Positions 16,192 to 25,065 of a stretch of DNA of 64,000 bases are shown one piece after another. The stretch spans positions 496,001 through 560,000 of the forward strand of contig NZ_JANIBC010000001.1 in the NCBI RefSeq assembly GCF_024505085.1. The letters are read 5' to 3'. Made by a program: the position numbers and the translations under genes. Each line of letters starts with the position of its first letter. The stretch's first letter is position 1. The notes beneath the pieces were generated by a model. It was not told the DNA's origin. It was given only the letters and a program-made list of their open reading frames with translations, and did not search any database. The stretch is from Parvularcula maris. Its GTDB lineage: Bacteria > Pseudomonadota > Alphaproteobacteria > Caulobacterales > Parvularculaceae.

Positions 16192-17042
16192 GGCGACTGA
16201 CCGAGGTGACTGCGCAGCAGTTCGGCCGAGACGGAGCGGCGCTGGTCTACGCCGTGCTGATTCTTCGTAGCGATGGCAGAGCGCTGGGCCTCACCGACCA
16301 CGACAGGGACCTAGCCTTCACGGGACAGACCTTCGCCGCCTCGCCGGGCATGAGCTTCGACGGGCTGGAGCAGAGCGCCGATCTCGCCCCCGACCATGCG
16401 GGCGTCAGGACCGCGCTCCACCCCGACGGCATCACAGCAGGGGACATCGACGCAGGCCGCTACGCTGAGGCGCAGGTGGAGCTCTGGCAGGTCGATGCCG
16501 ACAATACCGACGCGCGGCTTCTGCTTCTGGCGGGTACCCTCGGTGAGATCGAGCGTGACGGGGCTGAGGTGAACCTCGAGCTTCGCGCGGCATCGGAGCG
16601 GCTGAACGCTCCCATAGGTCGCCTCTATCAGCGTAGTTGCAGCGTGCAGCTTGGCGACGACGCCTGCGGGGTCGATCTCAGCGCATTGGGCCGCTCCGTA
16701 GAGGGAACAGTCGAGCAGGAGAGCACACAGAGCATCGGGATTCTGTGCAGCACCGCGCGCGCGCCGCTCGATTTTGCTGGAGGCGTCCTCCGTATTCGCA
16801 CCGGAGAGCTGGGCGGGCTCGAGCGTCCCATCCGCACCGCCCGCACTCAGACCGGCGGCTATGTCGTCAGCCTTTGGGAGGCGCTGCCACGCGCGCTCAT
16901 TTCGGGTGACGAAGTCACCCTCGTCATGGGCTGCGACAAGACCTTCGCCGCCTGCCGCGACCTCTTCGCCAATGCCGAGCGGTTCAGGGGCTTTCCCCAT
17001 ATCCCGGGGCTCGCCGCCTTGGCAGTGCAGCGTTCCTCATGA
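16188..17042 (+). CDS. GTA baseplate hub, DUF2163/BR0599 family, g13
   Basis: A 284-residue hub protein. The N-terminal half has LGLTDHDRDLAFTGQTFAAS, typical of DUF2163. The C-terminal BR0599 region has paired cysteines (RSCSVQLGDDACGVDL and MGCDKTFAACRDLFAN) and FRGFPHIPG. In the Rhodobacter GTA the homologous region is reported to hold an iron-sulfur cluster, and the Cys spacing is kept here. It begins with GTG and overlaps both neighbours by 4 bases. Confidence 0.92.
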   Translation: MRRLTEVTAQQFGRDGAALVYAVLILRSDGRALGLTDHDRDLAFTGQTFAASPGMSFDGLEQSADLAPDHAGVRTALHPDGITAGDIDAGRYAEAQVELWQVDADNTDARLLLLAGTLGEIERDGAEVNLELRAASERLNAPIGRLYQRSCSVQLGDDACGVDLSALGRSVEGTVEQESTQSIGILCSTARAPLDFAGGVLRIRTGELGGLERPIRTARTQTGGYVVSLWEALPRALISGDEVTLVMGCDKTFAACRDLFANAERFRGFPHIPGLAALAVQRSS

Positions 17043-17485
17043 CCGCCGTTCAGCGCTGCGAGGAAGCGGCCCTTCTTCGTGCCCGGATCATTGCCGAGGC
17101 GATCTCCTGGATCGGCACCCCCTACCGCCATCAAGCCTCGCAGAAGGGGCACGGTACGGACTGCCTAGGCCTCGTGCGCGGGGTCTATCGCCATATCCAT
17201 GGCCATGAGCCGGAAGTGCCTACGCCCTATGGCCGCCGGGGCGGGCGGGACGAGGTTCTCCTCGAAGCCGCCAAACGCCATCTCCGCCGCGTCGCCGAGC
17301 CGCAACCGGGCGACGTTCTTCTCTTCCGTATGCGCAGGACCCAGGCTGTGCGCCATTGCGGCATCCTCATCGCGCCGGACCGCTTCGTCCATGCCCATGA
17401 CGGCCAGTCGGTGACCGGCGCACCGCTCATCGGCTTCTGGGCGTCCCGCGTAGCTGCCGCCTTCTCGTTTCCGGAGACCCCATGA
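17039..17485 (+). CDS. GTA cell-wall peptidase, NlpC/P60 family, g14
   Basis: A 148-residue NlpC/P60 cysteine peptidase. The catalytic Cys is in GTDCLGLVRGVYR and the His in RHCGILIAPDRFVHAHDG, with WIGTPYRHQ before them. It is expected to cut peptidoglycan of the recipient cell from the tail tip. It overlaps g13 and g15 by 4 bases each. Confidence 0.93.
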   Translation: MTAVQRCEEAALLRARIIAEAISWIGTPYRHQASQKGHGTDCLGLVRGVYRHIHGHEPEVPTPYGRRGGRDEVLLEAAKRHLRRVAEPQPGDVLLFRMRRTQAVRHCGILIAPDRFVHAHDGQSVTGAPLIGFWASRVAAAFSFPETP

Positions 17486-20400
17486 CCCAGTCCGTCACCG
17501 ATTTCGCCCGCAGCGCAGGCAGCGCTGCGCTTCAAGAGCTGCCTGACATCGCAGCCGACTACGCCGCCGCTCAGGCTGGTACGCTCGCGACCAACCTCCT
17601 CTTCGGCCCGAAAAAGCGCCTACGCGAGGGCCGCACCCTGGACGAGATCCGCCTGATGCGAGCCAGCGAGGGCGGCGGCATTCCGAGGGTCTACGGACGA
17701 GCTCGGGTCGGCGGGCAGCTCATTTGGACCGCCCCCGTCGAGGAAGAGACCACCACCATCACCACCGTCACCGGCTCGAAGGGCCTTTCGCGCTCCTCGG
17801 AGAGTAGCGAGCGCCAGAGCCGCTACTTCCTCTCCTTTGCCGTCGCTCTATGTGAGGGCAGGGTCGCAAGGCTAGGCCGCGTCTGGGCGGACGGCAGGCT
17901 CATCTCCCTCGCCGACATCGACTACCGCCTCTATCACGGCACGGAAGAGCAGCAGCCCGACGATCTCATCACCCTGACCGAGGGAACGGCACCTGCCTAT
18001 AAGGGCATCGCCTATATCGTGTTCGAGCGGCTGGACCTCGCGCCCTTCGGCAACCGGGTGCCGCAGCTCAATTTCGAGGTGGTCTGCCCGTTGGAGACGG
18101 ATGACCCCGCCTCGATGGAGAATGCCATCCGTGCGGTGACGATCATCCCAGGCTCCGGCGAGGGCGCCCTGTCCCAGGAGCCCCTGTTCGATGAAACCGA
18201 CGAGGGTTTTCCCAAGCCCCTCAACATGAATAACGGCCTCGGCGTCACCGATGCCGAGGCGAGCTTCGACGAGCTGCAGGACGTGTTGCCGAACCTCGAA
18301 GCGGCCTCGCTCGTGGTGAGTTGGTTCGGCGACGATCTGCGTGCGGGCCATGCCAGCGTCCTCCCCGGTATCGAGCTGGCCGAGCGCGTGACCGAGCCCA
18401 ATACTTGGGGCGTGGCGGGTTTCACGCGCAAAACGGCGAGGCTCCTCAGCCAGGGCCAGGGCAGGCCCTCCTATGGCGGCACCCCCTCGGATAAGAGCGT
18501 CACCGACACGATCTTGACGCTGAAGGACAGGGGGCTGGAGGTGGCGTTCCACCCTTTCATTCTGATGGATGTTCCGAACGGCAACGGACTGCCTGACCCG
18601 TACGGCAGTACGGAGCAGGCCCCTTTCCCTTGGCGCGGGCGCATCACGGCGGACAGCCCCTCCGACGACGGAACGAGCGCGGCTGCTGCGCAGGTGCACC
18701 GCTTTTTCGACAGCTACCAAGTGATGATCAGGCACTACGCCCAGCTCTGCGCCGCGGCGGGGGGAGTGGATACTTTCCTCATCGGCTCCGAGCTGCGCGG
18801 GCTGACCACGGTGCGGGATCAGAATGGCGGTTTCCCGGCAGTGCACCGCCTCCGGCAACTGGCGGCGGAGGTGAAGGCGATCCTTCCGCAGACCGTGGTC
18901 ACCTACGGCGCGGACTGGACGGAGTATGGCGGCTATGTTCCGCCGGGCTCGGACGACCTAGCCTATCCGCTCGACCCCCTCTGGGCCGATGTGAATATCG
19001 ACGCCGTCGGCATTGACAACTACTTTCCGCTCACGGACTGGCGCGAGGGGGAGGGGCACCTGGATGAAGAGGTCGCCACCGGACCCTACGACCCAGACTA
19101 CCTTGCCGAAGGTATCGAGCGGGGCGAAGGTTATGACTGGTTCTACGCCAGCACCGAGGACAGGCTGGCCCAGACCCGCAGCGTCATTACCGATGGTGCT
19201 TACGGCGAGCCGTGGGTGTTCCGCCAGAAGGACCTCTGGTCCTGGTGGTCGAACCAGCATGAGCCCCGCTCGGGCGGCATCAAGACAGCTCCCACCCAGT
19301 GGGTGCCGCAATCCAAGCCGATCCTCTTTACCGAGATCGGCTGCGCCGCCATCGACAAGGGGCCGAACCAGCCCAATGTCTTCGTCGATCCCAAATCATC
19401 GGAGAGCGCGCCGCCCTACCACTCCACCGGCATCCGCGACGACCGCGCCCAGCGCTCCTATCTCGAGGCGCAGCATGCCTTCTGGTCGGACCCGGACAAG
19501 AACCCGGTGAGCCCGCTCTATGGGGGCCCCATGGTCGATGCGGGGCGCATGTATGTCTACGCTTGGGATGCCCGTCCGTTCCCTGAGTTTCCTTCCCGCA
19601 CCGATGTCTGGGCCGATGCCGAGAACTGGGTCACCGGCCACTGGCTCAACGGCAGGGCGGGGCGGGTGAGGCTATCCGCCCTTCTTGAGGAGCTGGCGCG
19701 AGAGGCTGGAGTGCACGCCGTGGACGCCTCGGCCTGTGATCAGCTCCTCAGCGGGTTCGTCCGTACCGGCACGGGGTCGGCGAGGGCGGCCATGGAGGAG
19801 CTGCTCGATCTCTACCAGCTCGACGCGGTGCAGCGAGGCGGGCTTCTGGTCATCCGCCCCCGGAACGGGCGCGTGGACCTCGCCCTGACTGAAGGCGAGC
19901 TGCTCCTCTCGGAGGGGCAGGCCGATCCGGTCGCCATCACTCACGCCCAGGACAGCGAGCTTCCCGCCGGTCTCTCGATCAGCTTCGCCGACGAGCTCTC
20001 CGGCTTCGAGACCAAGACCGTCGCCGCGAAGGACGACAGCCTCCCCGAAGGCAGAACCGCCAGGACCAGCACCTCGGTCATTTTCGACCAGAGCGAGGCT
20101 TCGGCGAGAGCATCAGCCATCCTGGCGGAAGCTCGCGCCATGCGAACCAGCCTCCGCTTCGGCCTGCCGCGGCTGGGCGAGGGGATCGAGCCCGGCACCG
20201 TCCTCAAGCTGGAGCTGCCTGACAGCGCCCTGACCTGCCGCATCATGCGGATCGACATCGGCGACGTCCGCGCCTTCTCTGGCGTCAGCACCGATGCCAG
20301 CGTGTTCAGCGGCGTGCCTAGCCGCTTCACCGCCGACCCCCCGCCGCTACCTACGACGCCGGGCGGGGTGCTGTTCGTGCCCCTGGACGTGCCGCTTCTG

Positions 20401-21243
20401 ACGGATGACGAGAAACCGGCCCTGCACCTCGCAGCCTTCTCCGAGCCCTGGCCGGGCAGCGTGTCGGTCTACGACGCTTCGGAGGCGCTGGTCGCCAGTG
20501 TCGATCGTCAGTCCTTGATGGGGCGGCTCACTGCGCCGCTGGCTCCGGGGGTTGGGGGAAGGATCGACCGGAGCGCCGGCCTCCGGGTCAGGCTCTTCGG
20601 CGGCGGGCTTGAGAGCGTGACCAGGGACAGGCTGCTGTCCGGCGCCAACCTGGCGGCAGTAGAGACGGCCAGCGGTTTCGAGCTTCTTCAGTTCGAGAGG
20701 GCGGCGCTGAGCCCGGAGGGCGACTGGGTCCTGAGCGGTCTTCTGAGGGCACGCCGGGGCACGGACCTCGAAGCCGCTTCGGGAGCGGAGGAGGGCGCCC
20801 GGTTCATCCTGCTCGGCGATGCGTCTCCCATGGCCCTGCCCGAGGAGCGCTGGGGGACGCGCTTCGCCTACGAGGCAGGCCCCGCAGGAGCGCTGCCGGG
20901 CGGCTACCCGTTCAGGGCGGGAGGGGTGGAGGTCATCGCCACCGGCGCCAGACCGCTATCGCCGGTTCATCTCCGGGCGCAGGCCGAGCCGAACGGCACG
21001 CTCCTCACCTGGACCAGGCGCAGCAGGATAGGCGGCGACCGCTGGAACGGCGGCGAGATCGCGCTCGGTGAGGAAGCCGAAGCCTACCAGGTCGAAATTA
21101 TCGCTACCGATGGCACCGTGCTGGAGACGACGGATGTCGGCGAGCCGCAATACCTCGTCACCACGCCTGGTGCCGCAGGGGCTCGTATTGCGCAGCTATC
21201 GGCGAGTTTCGGTTCAGGGAGAGCTGCGACCGTTGGTTTCTAG
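17482..21243 (+). CDS. GTA megatron / host-specificity baseplate protein, g15
   Basis: A 1253-residue baseplate megaprotein, the size expected for g15. The N-terminal hub part (to about residue 330) includes IRLMRASEGGGIPRVYGRAR and DGRLISLADIDYRLYHG. A GTA TIM-barrel domain follows (about 400-720), with FLIGSELRGLT, DWTEYGG and FTEIGCAAIDKGPNQPN. The next part is a phage-tail domain with LLDLYQLDAVQRGGLLVIRPR. The C-terminal section is beta-rich (WTRRSRIGGDRW, VEIIATDGTVLETT) and of the receptor-recognising type. It ends the GTA operon and is followed by a family B repeat. Confidence 0.95.
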   Translation: MTQSVTDFARSAGSAALQELPDIAADYAAAQAGTLATNLLFGPKKRLREGRTLDEIRLMRASEGGGIPRVYGRARVGGQLIWTAPVEEETTTITTVTGSKGLSRSSESSERQSRYFLSFAVALCEGRVARLGRVWADGRLISLADIDYRLYHGTEEQQPDDLITLTEGTAPAYKGIAYIVFERLDLAPFGNRVPQLNFEVVCPLETDDPASMENAIRAVTIIPGSGEGALSQEPLFDETDEGFPKPLNMNNGLGVTDAEASFDELQDVLPNLEAASLVVSWFGDDLRAGHASVLPGIELAERVTEPNTWGVAGFTRKTARLLSQGQGRPSYGGTPSDKSVTDTILTLKDRGLEVAFHPFILMDVPNGNGLPDPYGSTEQAPFPWRGRITADSPSDDGTSAAAAQVHRFFDSYQVMIRHYAQLCAAAGGVDTFLIGSELRGLTTVRDQNGGFPAVHRLRQLAAEVKAILPQTVVTYGADWTEYGGYVPPGSDDLAYPLDPLWADVNIDAVGIDNYFPLTDWREGEGHLDEEVATGPYDPDYLAEGIERGEGYDWFYASTEDRLAQTRSVITDGAYGEPWVFRQKDLWSWWSNQHEPRSGGIKTAPTQWVPQSKPILFTEIGCAAIDKGPNQPNVFVDPKSSESAPPYHSTGIRDDRAQRSYLEAQHAFWSDPDKNPVSPLYGGPMVDAGRMYVYAWDARPFPEFPSRTDVWADAENWVTGHWLNGRAGRVRLSALLEELAREAGVHAVDASACDQLLSGFVRTGTGSARAAMEELLDLYQLDAVQRGGLLVIRPRNGRVDLALTEGELLLSEGQADPVAITHAQDSELPAGLSISFADELSGFETKTVAAKDDSLPEGRTARTSTSVIFDQSEASARASAILAEARAMRTSLRFGLPRLGEGIEPGTVLKLELPDSALTCRIMRIDIGDVRAFSGVSTDASVFSGVPSRFTADPPPLPTTPGGVLFVPLDVPLLTDDEKPALHLAAFSEPWPGSVSVYDASEALVASVDRQSLMGRLTAPLAPGVGGRIDRSAGLRVRLFGGGLESVTRDRLLSGANLAAVETASGFELLQFERAALSPEGDWVLSGLLRARRGTDLEAASGAEEGARFILLGDASPMALPEERWGTRFAYEAGPAGALPGGYPFRAGGVEVIATGARPLSPVHLRAQAEPNGTLLTWTRRSRIGGDRWNGGEIALGEEAEAYQVEIIATDGTVLETTDVGEPQYLVTTPGAAGARIAQLSASFGSGRAATVGF

Positions 21244-21252
21244 GCGCTGCCG

Positions 21253-21373
21253 CTGTCCCCTCCGCCCTTCGGGCACCTCCCCCACCCGTGGGGGAGGGAA
21301 GCAGAACCAGTGCCGGCTCTCTTGTTCGCTCCCCCTCTAGAGGGGGAGCTGCCGGCAGGCTGAGGGGGAGGGG
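21253..21373. repeat. Intergenic repeat family B, copy 1
   Basis: Opens cccctccgcccttcgggc, then hairpins ctcccccacccgtgggggag and ctccccctctagagggggag, then ctgccggcaggctgaggggg. The outer strings pair with each other. Other copies lie at about 51750 and 54125. Its place after g15 suggests it may end GTA transcription. Confidence 0.8.
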
Positions 21374-21493
21374 CACAGCAGACCAAAGCGAAAATTCACG
21401 ACCCTAGTCATCCCTGCCGCAAACCGCTCTAAGACCCTCACAACTTGAAAACGGAGCCGGAACACTCAACATCCGGCCTGTTTCCGAGCAGGC

Positions 21494-22456
21494 ATGGAGA
21501 GCGGTTTGGCGAAAGACCCGTATACGGTTCTGGGTGTGGGCAGGCAGGCCTCCCACGACGAGATCAGGAGCGCCTACAGGAAGCTCGCCAAGCAGTACCA
21601 TCCCGACCGCAACCAGGGCGACAAGAAGGCCGAAGACCGCTTCAAGGCCGTCACCGCCGCCTTCGAGATCATCGGCGACGAGGCCAAGCGCGCCCGCTTC
21701 GACCGTGGCGAGATCGACGCCGACGGCAATGAGCGCTCGGTCTTCGGCCAGGGCGGCCCCTTTGGCGGGGTGGACCCGGCCGAGGCTGCCGCCCGCTTCC
21801 GCCGCAGGGCGCGCCCGAACCAGCAGGGCGGCGGGTTCGAGGACTTCTCGGACATCTTCTCCGACTTCTTCGGGCGCGGCGAACCTGGCGGCAGGCAGGC
21901 GCCCCGCGCCCAGAAGGGCCGCGATGTCCGCACCCGCCTTGGGGTCAGCTTCCTCGATGCTGCCAAGGGCAGCCGCAAGCGGGTCACCCTTCCGGGCGGC
22001 GATACGGTGGACGTGACCATCCCCGAGGGCCTGCGCGACGGCCAGACCCTACGCCTCAAGGGCAAGGGTCATCCCGGCACCCATGGCGGACCCGACGGCG
22101 ATCTCTTCGTCGAGGTAGACGTCACCCCCGACAAGCGATTCGAGGTCAAGGGCGACGATGTGACCGTGGAGGTGCCGCTTCCGCTCAAGGAGGCCGTCCT
22201 GGGCGGCAAGATCGAAGTGCCGACCATCGGCGGCAAGGCGACGATCAAGATCCCGCCCAACACCAGCTCGGGCCGGTCTTTCCGCCTTCGCGGCAAGGGT
22301 TTGAAGAAGAGCCAGGGCAGCACCTATGGCGATCTCTTCGCCAAGGTCCGCATCACATTGCCGAAAACAGCAGACACCGAACTTGAAGCGTTCATGAAAC
22401 GTTGGTCTCCCCGTAATGAGGAGACCGAAACCGATGGGCTGGCCGCCGCCGAGTGA
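21494..22456 (+). CDS. DnaJ/CbpA-type co-chaperone without zinc finger
   Basis: A 320-residue J-domain protein. The J domain (residues about 8-72) has DPYTVLGVGRQASHDEI and the HPD motif in KQYHPDRNQG. A Gly/Phe-rich linker follows (GGFEDFSDIFSDFFGRGEPGG). The two C-terminal substrate-binding domains contain LPGGDTVDVTIPEGLRDGQ and PLPLKEAVLGGKIEVPTI. The CxxCxGxG zinc centre of DnaJ is absent, so this is the CbpA/class B type. It should stimulate a DnaK partner encoded elsewhere. It lies upstream of the HtrA-regulator-kinase block and may belong to the same stress theme. Confidence 0.93.
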   Translation: MESGLAKDPYTVLGVGRQASHDEIRSAYRKLAKQYHPDRNQGDKKAEDRFKAVTAAFEIIGDEAKRARFDRGEIDADGNERSVFGQGGPFGGVDPAEAAARFRRRARPNQQGGGFEDFSDIFSDFFGRGEPGGRQAPRAQKGRDVRTRLGVSFLDAAKGSRKRVTLPGGDTVDVTIPEGLRDGQTLRLKGKGHPGTHGGPDGDLFVEVDVTPDKRFEVKGDDVTVEVPLPLKEAVLGGKIEVPTIGGKATIKIPPNTSSGRSFRLRGKGLKKSQGSTYGDLFAKVRITLPKTADTELEAFMKRWSPRNEETETDGLAAAE

Positions 22457-22549
22457 CCTCACGGGCTTGCGAACCCGTAAGTTCCATCACCAGTTTAGGG
22501 TTCCTACCTGACCAGGGTATGCACCTTTATGCTGGAGATGACGCCTCTC

Positions 22550-24034
22550 ATGAAACGATCCGCCCAAAAACTCCTCGTAGCTGCGGCTTCGATGGTCGCA
22601 ATGAACGCTGCCTACCCAGCGCTCGCCCAGGAGAGCGTGGATATGGAAGCGTTCCAGGCCAAGAACGCTGATCTATATCAACGGCTTAGCTTTGCCGACC
22701 TTGTGGAGCGGGTGAGCCCCGCTGTGGTCTCGATCAGGACCGAGCGCGAGGTCTCCGGCCCCTCCCTCTCCGACGTTCCGCCTGAGCTGGAGCGGCTCCT
22801 GCCAGGCCTGCGCGACCGTTTCGGCGGCAGCCGCGAAGGCGAGACCCGCCGGGCCTTTGGCGAGGGTTCGGGCTTCTTCATCGACTCCAACGGCCACATC
22901 GTCACCAACAACCATGTGGTCGAGGACGCTGCTGCGATCACCGTGGTGCTCAATTCCGGCGAGGAGCTCGAGGCGGAGCTAGTGGGCACCGACCCGGAGA
23001 CGGACCTCGCCGTCCTTAAGGTCGAACCCTCCGCCAAGCAGCGCTACGTCAACTTCGAGACCGAGACCGAGCTGCGCGTCGGCGACTACGTCCTGGCTGT
23101 CGGCAACCCGTTCGGCCTAGGCGGCACGGTGACTTCGGGCATTATCTCCGCGCTGGAGCGGGAGAGCGGCCCGTCGCTTCCCTATTCGAACTTCATCCAG
23201 ATCGACGCCTCCATCAACAGGGGCAACTCCGGCGGGCCGACCTTCGACGTGCGCGGCAACGTCATTGGCGTGAACACGGCGATCATCTCGCCCACTGGGG
23301 TGAACGCGGGCATCGGCCTCGCCATCCCCGCCGATGTGGCCGATGAGGTCGTCAAGCAGATCATCGAGAACGGCAGCGTCTCGCGCGGCTTCCTCGGCGT
23401 CTCCATCCGCGATGCCGAGCCGCAGATCCTTGAAGCCGTCGGGCTCGAAGGCCGCCAGGGCGCCCTGATCGCCAATGTCAATGAAGGCTCACCGGCCGAG
23501 AAAGCAGGCCTTCAGGCAGGCGACGTGGTCATCGAGCTCGAAGGCGAGCCCATCATCGGCCGCGACGACCTCACCCGCAAAGTCGGTAGCTACCAGCCTG
23601 GCAAGCGGGTCAAGGTGAAAGCCTTCCGCGACGGCCGCGAGCGGACCTTCACGGTCAAGCTCGAGCGCCGCGATCTGACGCAGATGGCGGAAGTAACGTC
23701 CGGCGGCGGCGCGCCGAACAATGAAAGAATGGAAGAGACCGAGCGCCTCGGCGTCAGCTTCCGCAGCCTTGACGACAACACCCGCCGCCGTTTGGGCGTG
23801 GACGAGGATGTCGATGGGGTGGTGGTCTTCGACGTCGAGCGCGACAGCGAAGCCTTCGCCGCCGGGATCGTGCCGGGCATGATCGTCATGGAGGCGGACA
23901 ACAAGAAAGTCTCCAGCCCGCGCGACATCGAACAGGCTGTCGAGGCGGCCAAGAAACGCGACCGGGGGGCCATCCTCCTCCGTGTCCAGACGAGGCAGGG
24001 GCTCGATTTCAGGGCTTTGCCCATCAACTCTTAG
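22550..24034 (+). CDS. Periplasmic HtrA/DegP-type serine protease with two PDZ domains
   Basis: About 494 residues. I use the ATG giving MKRSAQKLLVAAASMVAMN because it opens the signal peptide (cleavage near PALAQE); ATG at 22529 is in frame upstream. The trypsin-like domain has a catalytic His (IVTNNHVVEDA), Asp (DPETDLAVLKVE) and Ser (SINRGNSGGPTFD). PDZ1 begins at GFLGVSIRDAEP and PDZ2 at LGVSFRSLDDNTRRRL. The architecture is that of DegP/DegQ/MucD quality-control proteases. The regulator gene follows after 26 bases, suggesting an htrA-regulator-kinase operon as in envelope-stress systems. Confidence 0.93.
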   Translation: MKRSAQKLLVAAASMVAMNAAYPALAQESVDMEAFQAKNADLYQRLSFADLVERVSPAVVSIRTEREVSGPSLSDVPPELERLLPGLRDRFGGSREGETRRAFGEGSGFFIDSNGHIVTNNHVVEDAAAITVVLNSGEELEAELVGTDPETDLAVLKVEPSAKQRYVNFETETELRVGDYVLAVGNPFGLGGTVTSGIISALERESGPSLPYSNFIQIDASINRGNSGGPTFDVRGNVIGVNTAIISPTGVNAGIGLAIPADVADEVVKQIIENGSVSRGFLGVSIRDAEPQILEAVGLEGRQGALIANVNEGSPAEKAGLQAGDVVIELEGEPIIGRDDLTRKVGSYQPGKRVKVKAFRDGRERTFTVKLERRDLTQMAEVTSGGGAPNNERMEETERLGVSFRSLDDNTRRRLGVDEDVDGVVVFDVERDSEAFAAGIVPGMIVMEADNKKVSSPRDIEQAVEAAKKRDRGAILLRVQTRQGLDFRALPINS

Positions 24035-24060
24035 AGCTCAAAAACGGAACGAGGTGAACT

Positions 24061-24738
24061 ATGCGGATACTGGTGATCGAGGACGACGCGGATGCAGCGA
24101 CCTTCATGGTCAAGGGCCTGCGTCAGGCGGGCCACGCCGTCGACCACGCCCTTGACGGGCAGGTCGGCAAGGACATGGCCACCTCCGGCGGCTACGACGC
24201 CTATGTGATCGACCGGATGCTTCCGCAGAAGGACGGCCTCAGCCTGCTCGAAGAGCGCCGCACCGAGGGTGATCAGACCCCGGCGCTCTTCCTCTCCGCC
24301 CTCGGCGAGGTGGACGACCGGGTAGCAGGGCTTCAGTCAGGCGGCGACGACTACCTCGTCAAACCCTATGAGCTTCAGGAGCTGATCGCGCGGGTCGAGG
24401 CGCTCGGGCGCCGTAGAGGCCCCACCAATATCCAGACCACCTTCTCGGTTGCCGACCTCGAGATGGACATCCTGGCACGGACGGTCCGCCGGGGCGGCCA
24501 GAAGATCGACCTTCAGCCTCGTGAGTTCCGGCTGCTCGAGTACCTCCTGCGTCATGCCGGCCAGGTCGTCACCCGGACCATGCTGCTGGAGAACGTCTGG
24601 GAGTACCATTTCGACCCCCAGACCAACGTCATCGACGTGCATATCAGCCGCCTTCGCGCCAAGATCGACAAGGGCTTCGATAGGCAGCTCCTCAAGACCG
24701 TGCGCGGGGCGGGCTACACCCTGACCGACGAGCACTGA
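24061..24738 (+). CDS. OmpR/PhoB-family response regulator
   Basis: A 225-residue regulator. The receiver domain (1-115) shows the acidic pocket VIEDDADA, the phosphorylation Asp in YDAYVIDRMLP, the switch Ser in ALFLSALG, and the Lys in DYLVKPY. The winged-helix domain (about 130-225) has LQPREFRLLEYLLRHAG, a VWEYHFDPQTNVIDVHISRLR recognition region and VRGAGYTL. It is preceded by gaggtg. The partner kinase is the next gene, but an inverted-repeat element lies between them. Confidence 0.95.
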   Translation: MRILVIEDDADAATFMVKGLRQAGHAVDHALDGQVGKDMATSGGYDAYVIDRMLPQKDGLSLLEERRTEGDQTPALFLSALGEVDDRVAGLQSGGDDYLVKPYELQELIARVEALGRRRGPTNIQTTFSVADLEMDILARTVRRGGQKIDLQPREFRLLEYLLRHAGQVVTRTMLLENVWEYHFDPQTNVIDVHISRLRAKIDKGFDRQLLKTVRGAGYTLTDEH

Positions 24739-24748
24739 GGCCGCGTGC

Positions 24749-25051
24749 ACGGGTTCTACACCGTCCTGGTCACGGCTGAAGGCAGACGATGTTAGGAAGG
24801 ACGACGAAGGACATGCCGGCATATTCGAGGAGTTCGAGCCGGTCTGCGCCAGCAGACAGCATGGTCCGGGGGACCATGCTGAGGCGAAGAACGGACGCGG
24901 CAGCGGCGGTCTTCAGCCGTGACCCCTTCGGGGTTCGGCCAAAACGGCTCATGGCTTCGTTGCGAAGCCAGACAAGGGGATGGCCCTTCCTGCGGCTCCG
25001 CGCCTTGCCAGCAGCCGTTTTGGGCACGAACCAGGACGGTGTAGAACCCGT
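24749..25051. repeat. 303-bp element bounded by perfect 22-bp inverted repeats
   Basis: The left arm 24749-24770 (begins acgggttctacaccg) is the exact reverse complement of 25030-25051. Inside are a perfect 11-bp hairpin (24857-24867 with 24871-24881, loop ggg), accccttcggggt (about 24922-24934), and tggcttcg/cgaagcca (24952-24959 with 24963-24970). Inward of the 22-bp arms there is further weaker complementarity (acggctg-like strings). Both strands are open in some frames, but no protein is recognisable. It looks like a MITE- or REP-type repeat. I see no second copy in this window and no clear target-site duplication. Confidence 0.7.
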
Positions 25052-25065
25052 CCATACGGCCTAGC

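Noticed and set aside
8998-21243. A complete prophage
   Set aside because: No integrase, repressor, replication or lysis genes. Gene content and order match a GTA structural cluster.
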